This document shows positions 33,124-42,352 of a DNA stretch of 64,000 bases, piece by piece (within the stretch, counting starts at the first letter, position 1; every line of letters starts with the position of its first letter). Location: NCBI RefSeq assembly GCF_030687715.1, contig NZ_CP117445.1, positions 4,391,501 through 4,455,500 of the forward strand, given 5' to 3'. The DNA is from Pseudomonas sp. FP2196. GTDB lineage: Bacteria > Pseudomonadota > Gammaproteobacteria > Pseudomonadales > Pseudomonadaceae. Both the position numbers and the translations under genes were made by a program. The notes beneath the pieces are model-generated. The model saw only the letters and a program-made list of their open reading frames with translations, had not been told where the DNA came from and searched no databases.

Positions 33124-33183
33124 ACTATAAACCCGACCACCAAATAATCTCAATATATAATTTTACATCCCATATTTTGGGAT
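33124..33183 (-). promoter_or_regulatory. Promoter and operators matching the dgo promoter
   Basis: -35 TTGAGA (33148-33153), 18-base spacer, -10 TATAGT (33124-33129) on the minus strand, exactly the dgo spacing. The upstream block 33146-33183 matches 16912-16949 in 36 of 38 positions, including an ATCCCATA-T-TTTGGGAT near-palindrome (33167-33183). It directly abuts the lactonase stop codon. It drives the leader ORF, SDR gene and possibly the ABC genes. Confidence 0.75.
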
Positions 33184-34059
33184 CTATCCTGCAAAACGCG
33201 TACAGAGCTTTCCTGCGACATCGACCCGCAACGACAGCACGGCGCCGTCCAATGCATGGTTGAGCGGACTGTGGGCGCTGGTGATGTACAGGGTTTTCAG
33301 ATCTTCGCCGCCGAATACGCAACTGGTCGGCCGACTGATCGGTAAATCAATCTTGCGATCGATTTTGCCTTCAGGCGTCAAGCGCAGCAGACAACTGCCG
33401 TCCCAACGCGCGTTCCACACATAGCCTTCACTATCCATCGCCGAACCGTCCGGACCGCCCTGTTGATCGGGGCCATACCAGATGTAAGCGGTGTCGAGAT
33501 TGCCGTCGGTGTGAACGAAATAGCGATAAAGCGTGCTGTCGAGGCTGTCACCGAACAGCAGCGTGCTGCCGTCGTCGCTCCACAGCAGCGTGTTGGGAAT
33601 TCCCAAACCGCGCAGCAGTGGCGTGACGCGTTTATCCGGATCAACACGGAACAGTCCACCCGAGCGGCGGATGATCGGCAGGTCTTCGCCCTGCTCGCCG
33701 ATGTTGTTTTGCATGGTGCTGAGCCATAACCGGCCCTGAACATCACAGCGAGCTTCGTTGGCGCGGTTGCCGGGTTGCGGATCAGCGACGCAGAACAGGG
33801 TCAGGCGCGGTTCAAGTCCCGGAGAATCGAGATCCAGTCGATAAACGCCACTACTCAGGGTCACCAGCGCATCACCGCTGGCACAAGGAATGAACGCCGA
33901 CACATGCTCGGGCATTTGCCAGATCTGCACGTTCTGGCCGATCAGGCGCAAGGCTTGCTTGCCAGCAATATCGACCCAGTAAAGCGCTTGCGTCGGTGCG
34001 TCCCAGAACGGGCCTTCGCCGAGTTTGGCGCGGTGTTGGGTCAGTGCAGTCCAGGTCAT
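33184..34059 (-). CDS. SMP-30/gluconolactonase-family sugar lactonase
   Basis: 291 residues, six-bladed propeller of the regucalcin family. Metal and substrate residues appear as KLGEGPFWD (Glu), NRANEARCDVQGRLW (Asn), IPNTLLWSDDGSTLLFGDS in outline (Asn/Asp) and DGSAMDSEGYVWNARWDG. It hydrolyses an aldonolactone; with its neighbours, galactono- or arabinono-lactone is likely. It lies 39 bases after the GntR gene stop, so both probably share the GntR promoter. Its leader has an excellent Crc-type motif. Confidence 0.9.
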   Translation of the reverse strand: MTWTALTQHRAKLGEGPFWDAPTQALYWVDIAGKQALRLIGQNVQIWQMPEHVSAFIPCASGDALVTLSSGVYRLDLDSPGLEPRLTLFCVADPQPGNRANEARCDVQGRLWLSTMQNNIGEQGEDLPIIRRSGGLFRVDPDKRVTPLLRGLGIPNTLLWSDDGSTLLFGDSLDSTLYRYFVHTDGNLDTAYIWYGPDQQGGPDGSAMDSEGYVWNARWDGSCLLRLTPEGKIDRKIDLPISRPTSCVFGGEDLKTLYITSAHSPLNHALDGAVLSLRVDVAGKLCTRFAG

Positions 34060-34069
34060 GGCGATCCTT

Positions 34070-34085
34070 CTTTGTTGTTGTTTTT
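34070..34085 (-). promoter_or_regulatory. Hfq/Crc-type motif before the lactonase gene
   Basis: On the transcript AAAAACAACAACAAA lies directly before AGAAGGATCGCC and the ATG. AACAACAA is an exact AAnAAnAA catabolite-activity motif overlapping the ribosome-binding region. Confidence 0.6.
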
Positions 34086-34098
34086 AGTGTGTGGGTAT

Positions 34099-34815
34099 TT
34101 AGCCGGCTTTTTTGTCAGCCATGACTTTCGGGTAAAAGCGTTTGATCGCCAGGTCCGCATTGTCGATCAGCGTCATGCAGGCCCATACGCCCCGCGCGGA
34201 ATCACGAGCGGCGATGGCGTCGGCCATGTCTTTGTGGATCGGCAGGGTGCGACGCAGCTCATCGGGGTCGGCTGCGGAAACTTCGAACGACACCGCAAGC
34301 AAGGCGCCCAGGGCCGGGACCATTTGTTCGATGAACTGATTGTGGCTGGCAGCGAGAATGCATTCGTGGAACGTCTGGTCGGCACGGTTGTAATCGGTGC
34401 CACTGTCCACTGCCCGCTCAAGCGCGTTATAGGCCAGTTGCACCGCTTCGATCTGTTCGAGGGTCGCTCGCTCGCAGGCCCAGCGCACGGCCATGGGTTC
34501 GATGGTGCGGCGCAGATCAAGCAGGTCATCGACGAAGTTTTCCGGAAGCCCGTTGCGCGACAGCCAACCGACGACTTGCGGATCAAACAGATTCCAGCGC
34601 CGCACCGGCAACACGCGAGTACCGACTTTCGGCCCGACTTCAAGCATGCCTTTGGCGACGAGGGTTTTGATGGCTTCGCGGATGACCGTGCGGCTAACCC
34701 CGAGCTGTTCGCCCAGATCGGCCTCGACCTTGATGGTCTGCCCCGGTTTCACCTGGCCAGCGGCGATCCAACTGCCGAGCCAGTCGACCGTTGACGCATG
34801 AAAGCTGCTGGACAT
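34099..34815 (-). CDS. FadR-type GntR regulator of the sugar cluster
   Basis: 238 residues from the ATG at 34815 (GAGG five bases upstream). Winged helix at residues 15-80 (VEADLGEQLGVSRTVIREAI), then an all-helical FCD ligand domain whose metal-binding His/Asp pattern shows in DQTFHECILAASHNQF and LPIHKDMADAIAARD. FCD regulators of sugar-acid genes usually repress until a pathway metabolite binds. A 14-base sequence in its own promoter also occurs before araF, so both are likely targets. Confidence 0.9.
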   Translation of the reverse strand: MSSSFHASTVDWLGSWIAAGQVKPGQTIKVEADLGEQLGVSRTVIREAIKTLVAKGMLEVGPKVGTRVLPVRRWNLFDPQVVGWLSRNGLPENFVDDLLDLRRTIEPMAVRWACERATLEQIEAVQLAYNALERAVDSGTDYNRADQTFHECILAASHNQFIEQMVPALGALLAVSFEVSAADPDELRRTLPIHKDMADAIAARDSARGVWACMTLIDNADLAIKRFYPKVMADKKAG

Positions 34816-34839
34816 GAACACCTCAAAGCGGATCGCGAT

Positions 34840-34890
34840 GGATGTCTACGCTAATCATCATACGATTAACAGTCAACACAAAATCAATGT
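34840..34890 (-). promoter_or_regulatory. Promoter and operator of the FadR-type regulator gene
   Basis: On the minus strand a TTGACT -35 (about 34871-34876) is followed by a spacer containing ATCGTATGATGATT (34853-34866 on the plus strand as AATCATCATACGAT). The same 14 bases lie in the araF promoter. The -10 is weak (TAGCGT). Confidence 0.5.
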
Positions 34891-34975
34891 AGGAGTGAGC
34901 CTGCTCACGATAGCGGTGTATCAGTCGAAATCATGGCACTGACATACCGCTATCGCGAGCAGGCTCACTCCTACA
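34889..34975. repeat. REPIN-like paired REP, family A
   Basis: GTAGGAGTGAGCCTGCTCAC with GATAGCGG and the inverted partner CCGCTATCGCGAGCAGGCTC with ACTCCTACA. It is almost the same sequence as the pair at 9428-9515, including parts of the loop (AGTCGAAATCATG). It lies between the DUF1285 gene and the GntR promoter. Confidence 0.9.
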
Positions 34976-34986
34976 CGGTTTTGTGT

Positions 34987-35547
34987 TCAGGGTTCGAGGC
35001 CGATGCGAAAGAACTCGCCGCCGCTCCAAACGCCGAGCCAGCGCTGGCCGCCGATTTCGCGACTGACCGCCAACTCAACCAGTTGATAGAACACATTGCG
35101 GTGAATCAGCGCTTCCAGGTTGGTGCGCACATGCACATACGGCGCAGGCTCTTGCGTGGCAGGATCAATCTCGACGCGGATCGGGTGCTCGGGCCCGACC
35201 TCTGCGGTTTCGTCGACGTTGGTGGTAAAACGCAGCACCTGCGCCTCGCCCTCGCCTTCAACCTCCACGGCAATCGCTACAAACGGCGCGTCGTCGACTT
35301 TGATCCCGACCTTCTCGACCGGGGTAATCAGGAAATAATCATCGCCGTCGCGGCGGATGATCGTGGAGAACAACTTGACCATCGGCTTGCGCCCGATCGG
35401 CGTGCCCAGGTAATACCAGGTGCCGTCTCGGGCGATGCGCATGTCGATGTCGCCGCAGAAGTCCGGGTTCCACAAATGCACCGGCGGCAGGCCTTTGGTT
35501 TTGGGGATCTGTCCCAACAGGTCATGGGCTTTTTGCGGGCCACTCAT
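34987..35547 (-). CDS. DUF1285 protein
   Basis: A 186-residue protein of conserved length. Characteristic segments are [38 protein letters not shown] and [21 protein letters not shown] in outline. The family is mostly beta, cytosolic, and without an established function. It lies 15 bases after the DUF4823 lipoprotein gene stop on the same strand, so the two may be co-transcribed. Confidence 0.88.
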   Translation of the reverse strand: MSGPQKAHDLLGQIPKTKGLPPVHLWNPDFCGDIDMRIARDGTWYYLGTPIGRKPMVKLFSTIIRRDGDDYFLITPVEKVGIKVDDAPFVAIAVEVEGEGEAQVLRFTTNVDETAEVGPEHPIRVEIDPATQEPAPYVHVRTNLEALIHRNVFYQLVELAVSREIGGQRWLGVWSGGEFFRIGLEP

Positions 35548-35562
35548 GGCGTACTCCTTGGC

Positions 35563-36168
35563 TTATTGGTCGCCGACCCCCAACAGGCTGCGTGCATATT
35601 GAGCAAGCGGCGGGCCGATCAGGTCTTCGGGCTTGTTGTCGTGGAACGTCAGTAAACCGCCACGACTCTTGATCCGTGCAGTATCAATCAAATACTGGGT
35701 GCTGGTCTCGATCAACATGATCTGAATCACGCCGCCATCAATGCCCAGGCGATCCACGTATTCCTGATCGAGCCATTCATCGGAGTTACCAATACGGTCG
35801 TCGGCCTTGGCGAAACGCGTGTACAGCAGGTAATGAGCACCCGCATCGCGGGCTTCACCCATTGCCTGGTCAAGGCCTTCGGGCGCGCGCGCGCGACGGA
35901 CCATCGGGAAATACTCGACAAAACCCTTGAAGGCTTCCTCTGCCACCACGTTCGGTCGCGGATACGAACCACCCGGTGGTGCAAAGGCGCCCTGAGCGAT
36001 GTAGATGAACGAGTCCGGCTGAATGCGGAAGTTGTTCACGCGGCGGCTGTCGCTGTGATCCAGCAGCCCCGCGTCGCTCATGTGGTAGCGAGTACCTTCG
36101 GCCATATCGCTGACATTCATGCAGCCGCCAAGCGCCAAAACGGCCAGCAGCAAAACCAGGCTACGCAT
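35563..36168 (-). CDS. DUF4823 lipoprotein
   Basis: 201 residues from the ATG at 36168 (GGAGG six bases upstream; the ATG at 36174 abuts the ribosome site). The lipobox is LALGGC (Cys about 16). The mature part (GGVIQIMLIETSTQYLIDTA and the AHYLLYTRFAKADDR stretch) resembles proteins that assess envelope lipids or form periplasmic assemblies, but the family has no proven role. Located in the cell envelope. Confidence 0.85.
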   Translation of the reverse strand: MRSLVLLLAVLALGGCMNVSDMAEGTRYHMSDAGLLDHSDSRRVNNFRIQPDSFIYIAQGAFAPPGGSYPRPNVVAEEAFKGFVEYFPMVRRARAPEGLDQAMGEARDAGAHYLLYTRFAKADDRIGNSDEWLDQEYVDRLGIDGGVIQIMLIETSTQYLIDTARIKSRGGLLTFHDNKPEDLIGPPLAQYARSLLGVGDQ

Positions 36169-36260
36169 CCTCATCCTCCAGAAGCCGGTGACGGAAAACC
36201 GGCGAATGGCCGTTGAATGCAGCTTTTGCGCCAGCTCGCGGGTATCGCGAATGCGGTTGT

Positions 36261-37229
36261 TCAGCCGCCGATGATTTTCATGACGGTCGAGCCGCCAGAG
36301 AACGCCACTTCCTGCTTGTCACCCAAGGCTTTGACCAGCAGCCTTTGCAGCGCTGGCAACGCTTGATGACGTGGTTTGTCGAGCAGATCGCCGACGTAAT
36401 GGCGATTGCTCGACGATAGGCAACCGTGCAACCAACCGGTCGACGACAAGCGCAACCGCGAGCAAGTCCGGCAAAACGGCACGCTTTCGTTGGCAATCAC
36501 GCCGAAGTTACCCAACCCGGGAATAGAGTAACGCACGGCCGTGGCGTCCACGGGAGCATCGGTTTGCGCGTACTCATAACGCTCGCCAATCAGCTCCAGC
36601 AACTGTTGCAGACTGACAAACTGTTGCAGGAAGGCATTGGAGTCTTTGGCCAGGTGGCCCATGCGCATCAGCTCGATGAAACGCAGTTCAAATCCACGCT
36701 CAAGACAGTAATCAAGCAGCGGCATCACCTGATCGAGATTCTGCCCGCGCAACGGCACCATGTTGACCTTGATCTTCATTCCGGCAGCTGCGGCCTGATC
36801 CATGCCGTCGAGCACTGTGGCCAGGTCGCCGCCACGGGCAATACTGCGAAACGCGCTGGCATCGAGAGTATCGAGGGAAACATTGATCCGGCGCAGACCG
36901 GCGTCTACCAGCAGCGGGAGCTTTTTGGCGAGCAGTTGGCCATTGGTGGTCAGGCTGATGTCGTCAAGCCCCATCTTGCCGACGGCAGTCATGAACGCTT
37001 CGAGTTTGGGGCTGACCAGCGGCTCGCCACCGGTAATACGTAGGCGCTCGATGCCTGCGGCTTCGATCAGATAGGCCACGCCGCGTGCCATGGCTTCGGC
37101 CGACAGTTCATCCTGCGCAGCGACCAGCCGCTTGCCGTTGGGCACGCAGTAGGTACAGGCGTAATTGCAGGCTGAGGTCAGACTGATCCGCAAATTGCGA
37201 AAACGCCTGCCTTGACGGTCAACGATCAT
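36261..37229 (-). CDS. moaA: GTP 3',8-cyclase (radical SAM), stand-alone MoaA
   Basis: 322 residues from the ATG at 37229 (GGAG upstream). The radical SAM cluster is CNYACTYC. The second cluster is CRTC with a further Cys 14 residues on (LHGC). Other MoaA features are RITGGEPLV, the NVSLDTLDA segment and the essential C-terminal Gly-Gly (MKIIGG). It makes the first intermediate of molybdenum cofactor synthesis. No other moa genes are adjacent. A perfect 12-base inverted repeat precedes it. Confidence 0.92.
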   Translation of the reverse strand: MIVDRQGRRFRNLRISLTSACNYACTYCVPNGKRLVAAQDELSAEAMARGVAYLIEAAGIERLRITGGEPLVSPKLEAFMTAVGKMGLDDISLTTNGQLLAKKLPLLVDAGLRRINVSLDTLDASAFRSIARGGDLATVLDGMDQAAAAGMKIKVNMVPLRGQNLDQVMPLLDYCLERGFELRFIELMRMGHLAKDSNAFLQQFVSLQQLLELIGERYEYAQTDAPVDATAVRYSIPGLGNFGVIANESVPFCRTCSRLRLSSTGWLHGCLSSSNRHYVGDLLDKPRHQALPALQRLLVKALGDKQEVAFSGGSTVMKIIGG

Positions 37230-37257
37230 GATCACTCCGGCGATAGAAAATCGAGCC

Positions 37258-37289
37258 GCTAAAACTTGACTCACAAATCAAGTTTTAGC
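37258..37289. promoter_or_regulatory. 12-base perfect inverted repeat in the moaA leader
   Basis: GCTAAAACTTGA (37258-37269) and TCAAGTTTTAGC (37278-37289) around an 8-base loop, 28 bases before the moaA start. There is no T-run on the moaA side, so it is more likely an operator or a leader hairpin than a terminator. It is not a proper Anr box (wrong spacing). Confidence 0.6.
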
Positions 37290-37366
37290 AAGCCCTATGC
37301 CTGAGTATATTCCTGCGATACTGCGCCATGTAGCGAAATAATGGCGCAATAAGGGAAGTGAATGGC

Positions 37367-38005
37367 TCAGCTGCTCGGCGTTTCCGGGTCGCGCTTGCGC
37401 TTGTTGCCCATGCGCACACCGATATCCATCAGGAACTGGAAGAAACCTTCCTGATCTTCCAGCACATTGCTCCAGAACGGCGAGTGATACAGCGCTACTG
37501 CGCCGTGCACCAACGCCCAGGAAGCGCAATAGTGGAAGTACGGTGGCACATCTTCCAGCTTGCCTTCGCTGATGCGGCCCTTGATCAGCAAGGTGAGGCG
37601 TTCGAAATTCGAGGCACGAATCTTGTGCAGCTCCTCGACCATCTCCGGCACCTGATTGCCCTTGACCACCTTTTCTTCGAGGCGATCAAACAGGCGATAA
37701 CGCTGAGGGTCACGCATGCGAAATTCGAAGTAGGCGCGGGACAGCGCTTCCTTGTCCTTGTCGACATCGGCGGAGTGCAGCAGCTCGTTCAAATCGCGCT
37801 CGTAATCGAGCATCAGGCGCAAATAGATCTCGGCCTTGGACTTGAAGTGCTTGTAAATCGTGCCTTTGCCGATACCCACGGCATCAGCAATCATCTCGAC
37901 GGTGACACTGTCTTCACCTTGGTCGAGGAACAGCTTGAGCGCGGTATCGAGAATTTCTTGCTCGCGGCGACGAAACTCACGGACCTTACGAGGTTCTTTG
38001 TGCAT
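37367..38005 (-). CDS. TetR-family regulator
   Basis: 212 residues. The helix-turn-helix is at residues 12-58 (RREQEILDTALKLFLDQGED, VEMIADAVGIGKGTIYKHF). The C-terminal ligand domain (ASWALVHGAVALYHSPFWSN) is not family-specific. Gene order (TetR, small RNA, TatD) corresponds to the locus around PA2957 in P. aeruginosa. Target genes and ligand are unknown. Confidence 0.9.
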   Translation of the reverse strand: MHKEPRKVREFRRREQEILDTALKLFLDQGEDSVTVEMIADAVGIGKGTIYKHFKSKAEIYLRLMLDYERDLNELLHSADVDKDKEALSRAYFEFRMRDPQRYRLFDRLEEKVVKGNQVPEMVEELHKIRASNFERLTLLIKGRISEGKLEDVPPYFHYCASWALVHGAVALYHSPFWSNVLEDQEGFFQFLMDIGVRMGNKRKRDPETPSS

Positions 38006-38218
38006 AAGAAAAGGTCTGAAGGGTCAAAATTCGAAGCCGCGTATTATGCCTAACTTGCGCAAAAATGCACGGATCATCCGACCATATCTGTGTTTCCTGT
38101 TCGTTTTGGGAACGATTGGGGCGCAATGAGAACTCAACTGAAGCGAACGTATTCCAAATTTGTTTAAAAACCCCGACCGGCTAACTGGACTGCACGCCAG
38201 ACTGATCAATACTTGAAC

Positions 38219-38337
38219 TGTCGGGCGGCATCTCCCCCAAGTGCCGCGCCGATAAAGGTACCAAAGGATCGCGTGCCTTTGTTTTACTCCTAATGGTCTT
38301 AACCCGGATTCACCCCCCAGAACCCGGGTTTTTTTTG
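38219..38337 (+). ncRNA. rgsA: Small RNA, probable RgsA (P16)
   Basis: A sigma-S-like -10 element CAATACT (38207-38213) predicts a start near 38219. An intrinsic terminator (AACCCGG / CCGGGTT, then eight T, 38301-38336) ends the RNA at about 119 bases. No ORF fits. The position between the TetR and tatD genes is where P. aeruginosa carries rgsA (PA2958.1), a RpoS- and GacA-dependent sRNA of about this length. Identity is by synteny and architecture; no alignment was possible. Confidence 0.75.
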
Positions 38338-38345
38338 CCTGCGAT

Positions 38346-39131
38346 TCAGCCTTTTACATGGGCCAACGGGAACAGCCGCTTGAAGTTCTCGGTGGTCTGT
38401 TCGGCAAAACGCTCATAGTTTTCGCCGCGCAGCATCGCCAGAAACTCGGCCACTTCGCGCACATATTGCGGCAGATTCGGTTTACCGCGATAAGGGATCG
38501 GCGCCAGATACGGCGAGTCGGTCTCCACCAGCAGGCGATCCGCAGGGACTTTGCTCGCCACATCGCGCAAGGCGTCGGCATTGCGGAACGTAACAATACC
38601 CGACAGCGAAATGTAATAACCCATGTCCAGCGCGGCCTTGGCCATGTCCCAGTCTTCGGTGAAGCAATGCAGCACACCGGCCTGGGGCAACGCCGCTTCA
38701 CGCAAGAGTTCAAGGGTATCGGCGCGGGCGCCACGGGTATGGATGATCACCGGCTTGCCGGTCTGCTGCGCCGCTTGCAGGTGCAGGCGGAAGGACTCCT
38801 GTTGCAGCTCGGCGGCTTCCGGCTCGTAGTGGTAGTCCAGACCGGTTTCGCCGATCGCCACCACTTTCGGGTGATCGAGTTCGTGCAACAGCCAGTCCAG
38901 CGCTGGCGCCGCACCGGGCTGCACATCCAACGGATGCACGCCGACCGAACAGTCGACGTCTTCGTATCGGTCGGCCAGGGCTTTGACGTCAGCGGCGTTG
39001 TCGGCGCTGACGCCGATGCACAGAAAGTGCCCTACCCCGCGCTCGCGAGCTGCATCAAGCGCGGCATCCAGCGAGCCGTCATGGGCGGAGAGGTCGAGGC
39101 GATCAAGGTGACAATGGGAATCTACGAGCAT
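38346..39131 (-). CDS. TatD-family metal-dependent DNase
   Basis: A 261-residue TIM-barrel hydrolase. Metal ligands are visible as DSHCHLDRLDL (HxH), AIGETGLDYHYE (Glu), VIIHTRGA (His), GVLHCFTEDW (His) and ETDSPYLAP (Asp). Members have 3'-5' exonuclease or endonuclease activity, or act on D-aminoacyl-tRNA. It is the last gene of the fabF-to-tatD block, 15 bases after the pilZ stop. Confidence 0.92.
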   Translation of the reverse strand: MLVDSHCHLDRLDLSAHDGSLDAALDAARERGVGHFLCIGVSADNAADVKALADRYEDVDCSVGVHPLDVQPGAAPALDWLLHELDHPKVVAIGETGLDYHYEPEAAELQQESFRLHLQAAQQTGKPVIIHTRGARADTLELLREAALPQAGVLHCFTEDWDMAKAALDMGYYISLSGIVTFRNADALRDVASKVPADRLLVETDSPYLAPIPYRGKPNLPQYVREVAEFLAMLRGENYERFAEQTTENFKRLFPLAHVKG

Positions 39132-39146
39132 AAAAAAGACTACAAC

Positions 39147-39503
39147 TTACATCGTATGAGTGGGACGGTCGGACTTCAGGGCTCCGGCCAGATGGGTTTC
39201 GATGCGACTGCGCGCGGTGTTGTCGCCATCGTTGAACTGCACGCCGACACCCGCCGCGCGATTGCCTTGCGCACCTTTTGGGGTAATCCAGGTGACTTTA
39301 CCGGCCACCGGAATCTTCTCCGCCTCATCCATCAGGTTCAGCAGCATGAACACCTCATCACCCAACTTGTAGCTCTTGTTGGTCGGGATGAACAGGCCAC
39401 CGTTCTTGATGAACGGCATGTAGGCTGCATAAAGCACCGACTTGTCCTTGATGGTCAGGGACAAAATGCCGTTGCGCGGCCCAGGGCTGATGGGTTCATT
39501 CAT
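39147..39503 (-). CDS. pilZ: PilZ-domain protein
   Basis: 118 residues from the ATG at 39503 (GGAGGT upstream). Conserved block LSLTIKDKSVLYAAYMPFIKNGGLFI in outline, GDEVFMLLNLMDEAEKIPVAGKV and WITPKGAQGNRAAGVGVQF. This is the founding PilZ type of type IV pilus control, which lacks the RxxxR and DxSxxG c-di-GMP-binding motifs. It lies in the same holB-pilZ-tatD order as in P. aeruginosa. Confidence 0.92.
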   Translation of the reverse strand: MNEPISPGPRNGILSLTIKDKSVLYAAYMPFIKNGGLFIPTNKSYKLGDEVFMLLNLMDEAEKIPVAGKVTWITPKGAQGNRAAGVGVQFNDGDNTARSRIETHLAGALKSDRPTHTM

Positions 39504-39545
39504 GTTGACCTCCACTGCTGATGTTCAGAGTCTAGGTACACATTC

Positions 39546-41163
<1,618 letters not shown>

Positions 41164-41173
41164 TTAATCAAAG

Positions 41174-42349
41174 TCATTGCGTGTTTTGTGGTGCAGCGGC
41201 ATCCGGGGTCGGCGCGGATTCCTGAGGCGCACCCGGCAGCAGCGACTCAGGCGTGGTGTTCGGTGATGCCGCAGGAATCGCGTCCTCGGTGGCTGTACCC
41301 GCTTCAGGCGTCGTCACTGGCGCGGGGCTGGAGCGGTAATCCGCACGTCGCTTTAGCTGGAACTCACGCACTGCATTGTTATGTGCATCGAGGTCGTCTG
41401 AGAAGACATGGCTGCCGTCACCCCGCGCGACGAAGTACAGGCTGCTACCTGCCACCGGGTTCAGCGCGGCATGAATCGCTTCGCGCCCGACCATTGCAAT
41501 CGGCGTAGGCGGCAAGCCAGGAATAACGTAGGTGTTATACGGCGTCGGCTCCTTGAGATGAGCGCGGGTCAACTTGCCGGTGTAGCGATCACCCAAGCCA
41601 TAAATCACCGTCGGATCGGTCTGCAACTGCATGCCCAACGCCATCCGCCGCACGAAGACGCCGGCAATCTCACCGCGCTCCTGCGGCACACCGGTCTCCT
41701 TTTCGACCAGCGAAGCCATGATCAACGCTTGATACGGCTCGCTGTACGGTGCATCGGCAGAACGCTTTTCCCATTCCTTGGCGAGCACTTCGTCGAGACG
41801 ATCAAAAGCCTTTTTCAGCAGTTCGGTATCCGACACGCCGCGCACGAAGCGGTAGGTATCGGGGAAGAAGCGGCCTTCCGGGAACAGCCCCTTGTGGCCA
41901 AGCTTTGCCATCACATCGCTGTCGCTCAAACCCTTGAGGGTCTGCTCGATTTTTTCATCTTTGGCCAGAGCGGCGCGTACCTGATGGAAATTCCAGCCTT
42001 CAACCAGCGTCAGACTGTACTGAACCACATCGCCACGCTTCCACGAGTCGATCAGGCCATTGACGGTCATGCCTGGCTGCATGCGGTATTCACCAGTGTG
42101 GATTGGCGTACCGGCAAGATTGAAACGCCAATAGACCCGAAGCCAGAAAGCGTCCTTGATGACGCCATCGGTTTCGAGCTCGAGAAAAGTACGGGTCGGT
42201 GTGGAGCCTTTTGGCACATCCAGCAGTTCTTCCTGCGTGATGTTCAGGGGCTGTTCCAATGCGGAATGGATCTTCCAGGCGCTGGCGCCCAACAGCAGCC
42301 CTGCCAGAACCAGTCCGGTTTCCAGCAGCAGCAAAAGTTTACGTCTCAC
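41174..42349 (-). CDS. mltG: Endolytic murein transglycosylase
   Basis: 391 residues from a GTG 3 bases after the pabC stop. One N-terminal membrane anchor (LLLLLETGLVLAGLLLGASA), a LysM-like region, then the YceG catalytic domain with the essential Glu in IMASLVEKETGVPQERG and the QTDPTVIYGLG motif. A disordered Pro/Ala/Thr-rich C-terminal tail of about 45 residues follows the usual end of the domain. It cuts nascent peptidoglycan strands. Confidence 0.95.
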   Translation of the reverse strand: MRRKLLLLLETGLVLAGLLLGASAWKIHSALEQPLNITQEELLDVPKGSTPTRTFLELETDGVIKDAFWLRVYWRFNLAGTPIHTGEYRMQPGMTVNGLIDSWKRGDVVQYSLTLVEGWNFHQVRAALAKDEKIEQTLKGLSDSDVMAKLGHKGLFPEGRFFPDTYRFVRGVSDTELLKKAFDRLDEVLAKEWEKRSADAPYSEPYQALIMASLVEKETGVPQERGEIAGVFVRRMALGMQLQTDPTVIYGLGDRYTGKLTRAHLKEPTPYNTYVIPGLPPTPIAMVGREAIHAALNPVAGSSLYFVARGDGSHVFSDDLDAHNNAVREFQLKRRADYRSSPAPVTTPEAGTATEDAIPAASPNTTPESLLPGAPQESAPTPDAAAPQNTQ

Positions 42350-42352
42350 GAA

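Noticed and set aside
37258..37289. Anr/Fnr box before moaA
   Set aside because: TTGAC-N6-ATCAA has 6 central bases instead of 4, so the half-site spacing does not match the TTGAT-N4-ATCAA consensus.
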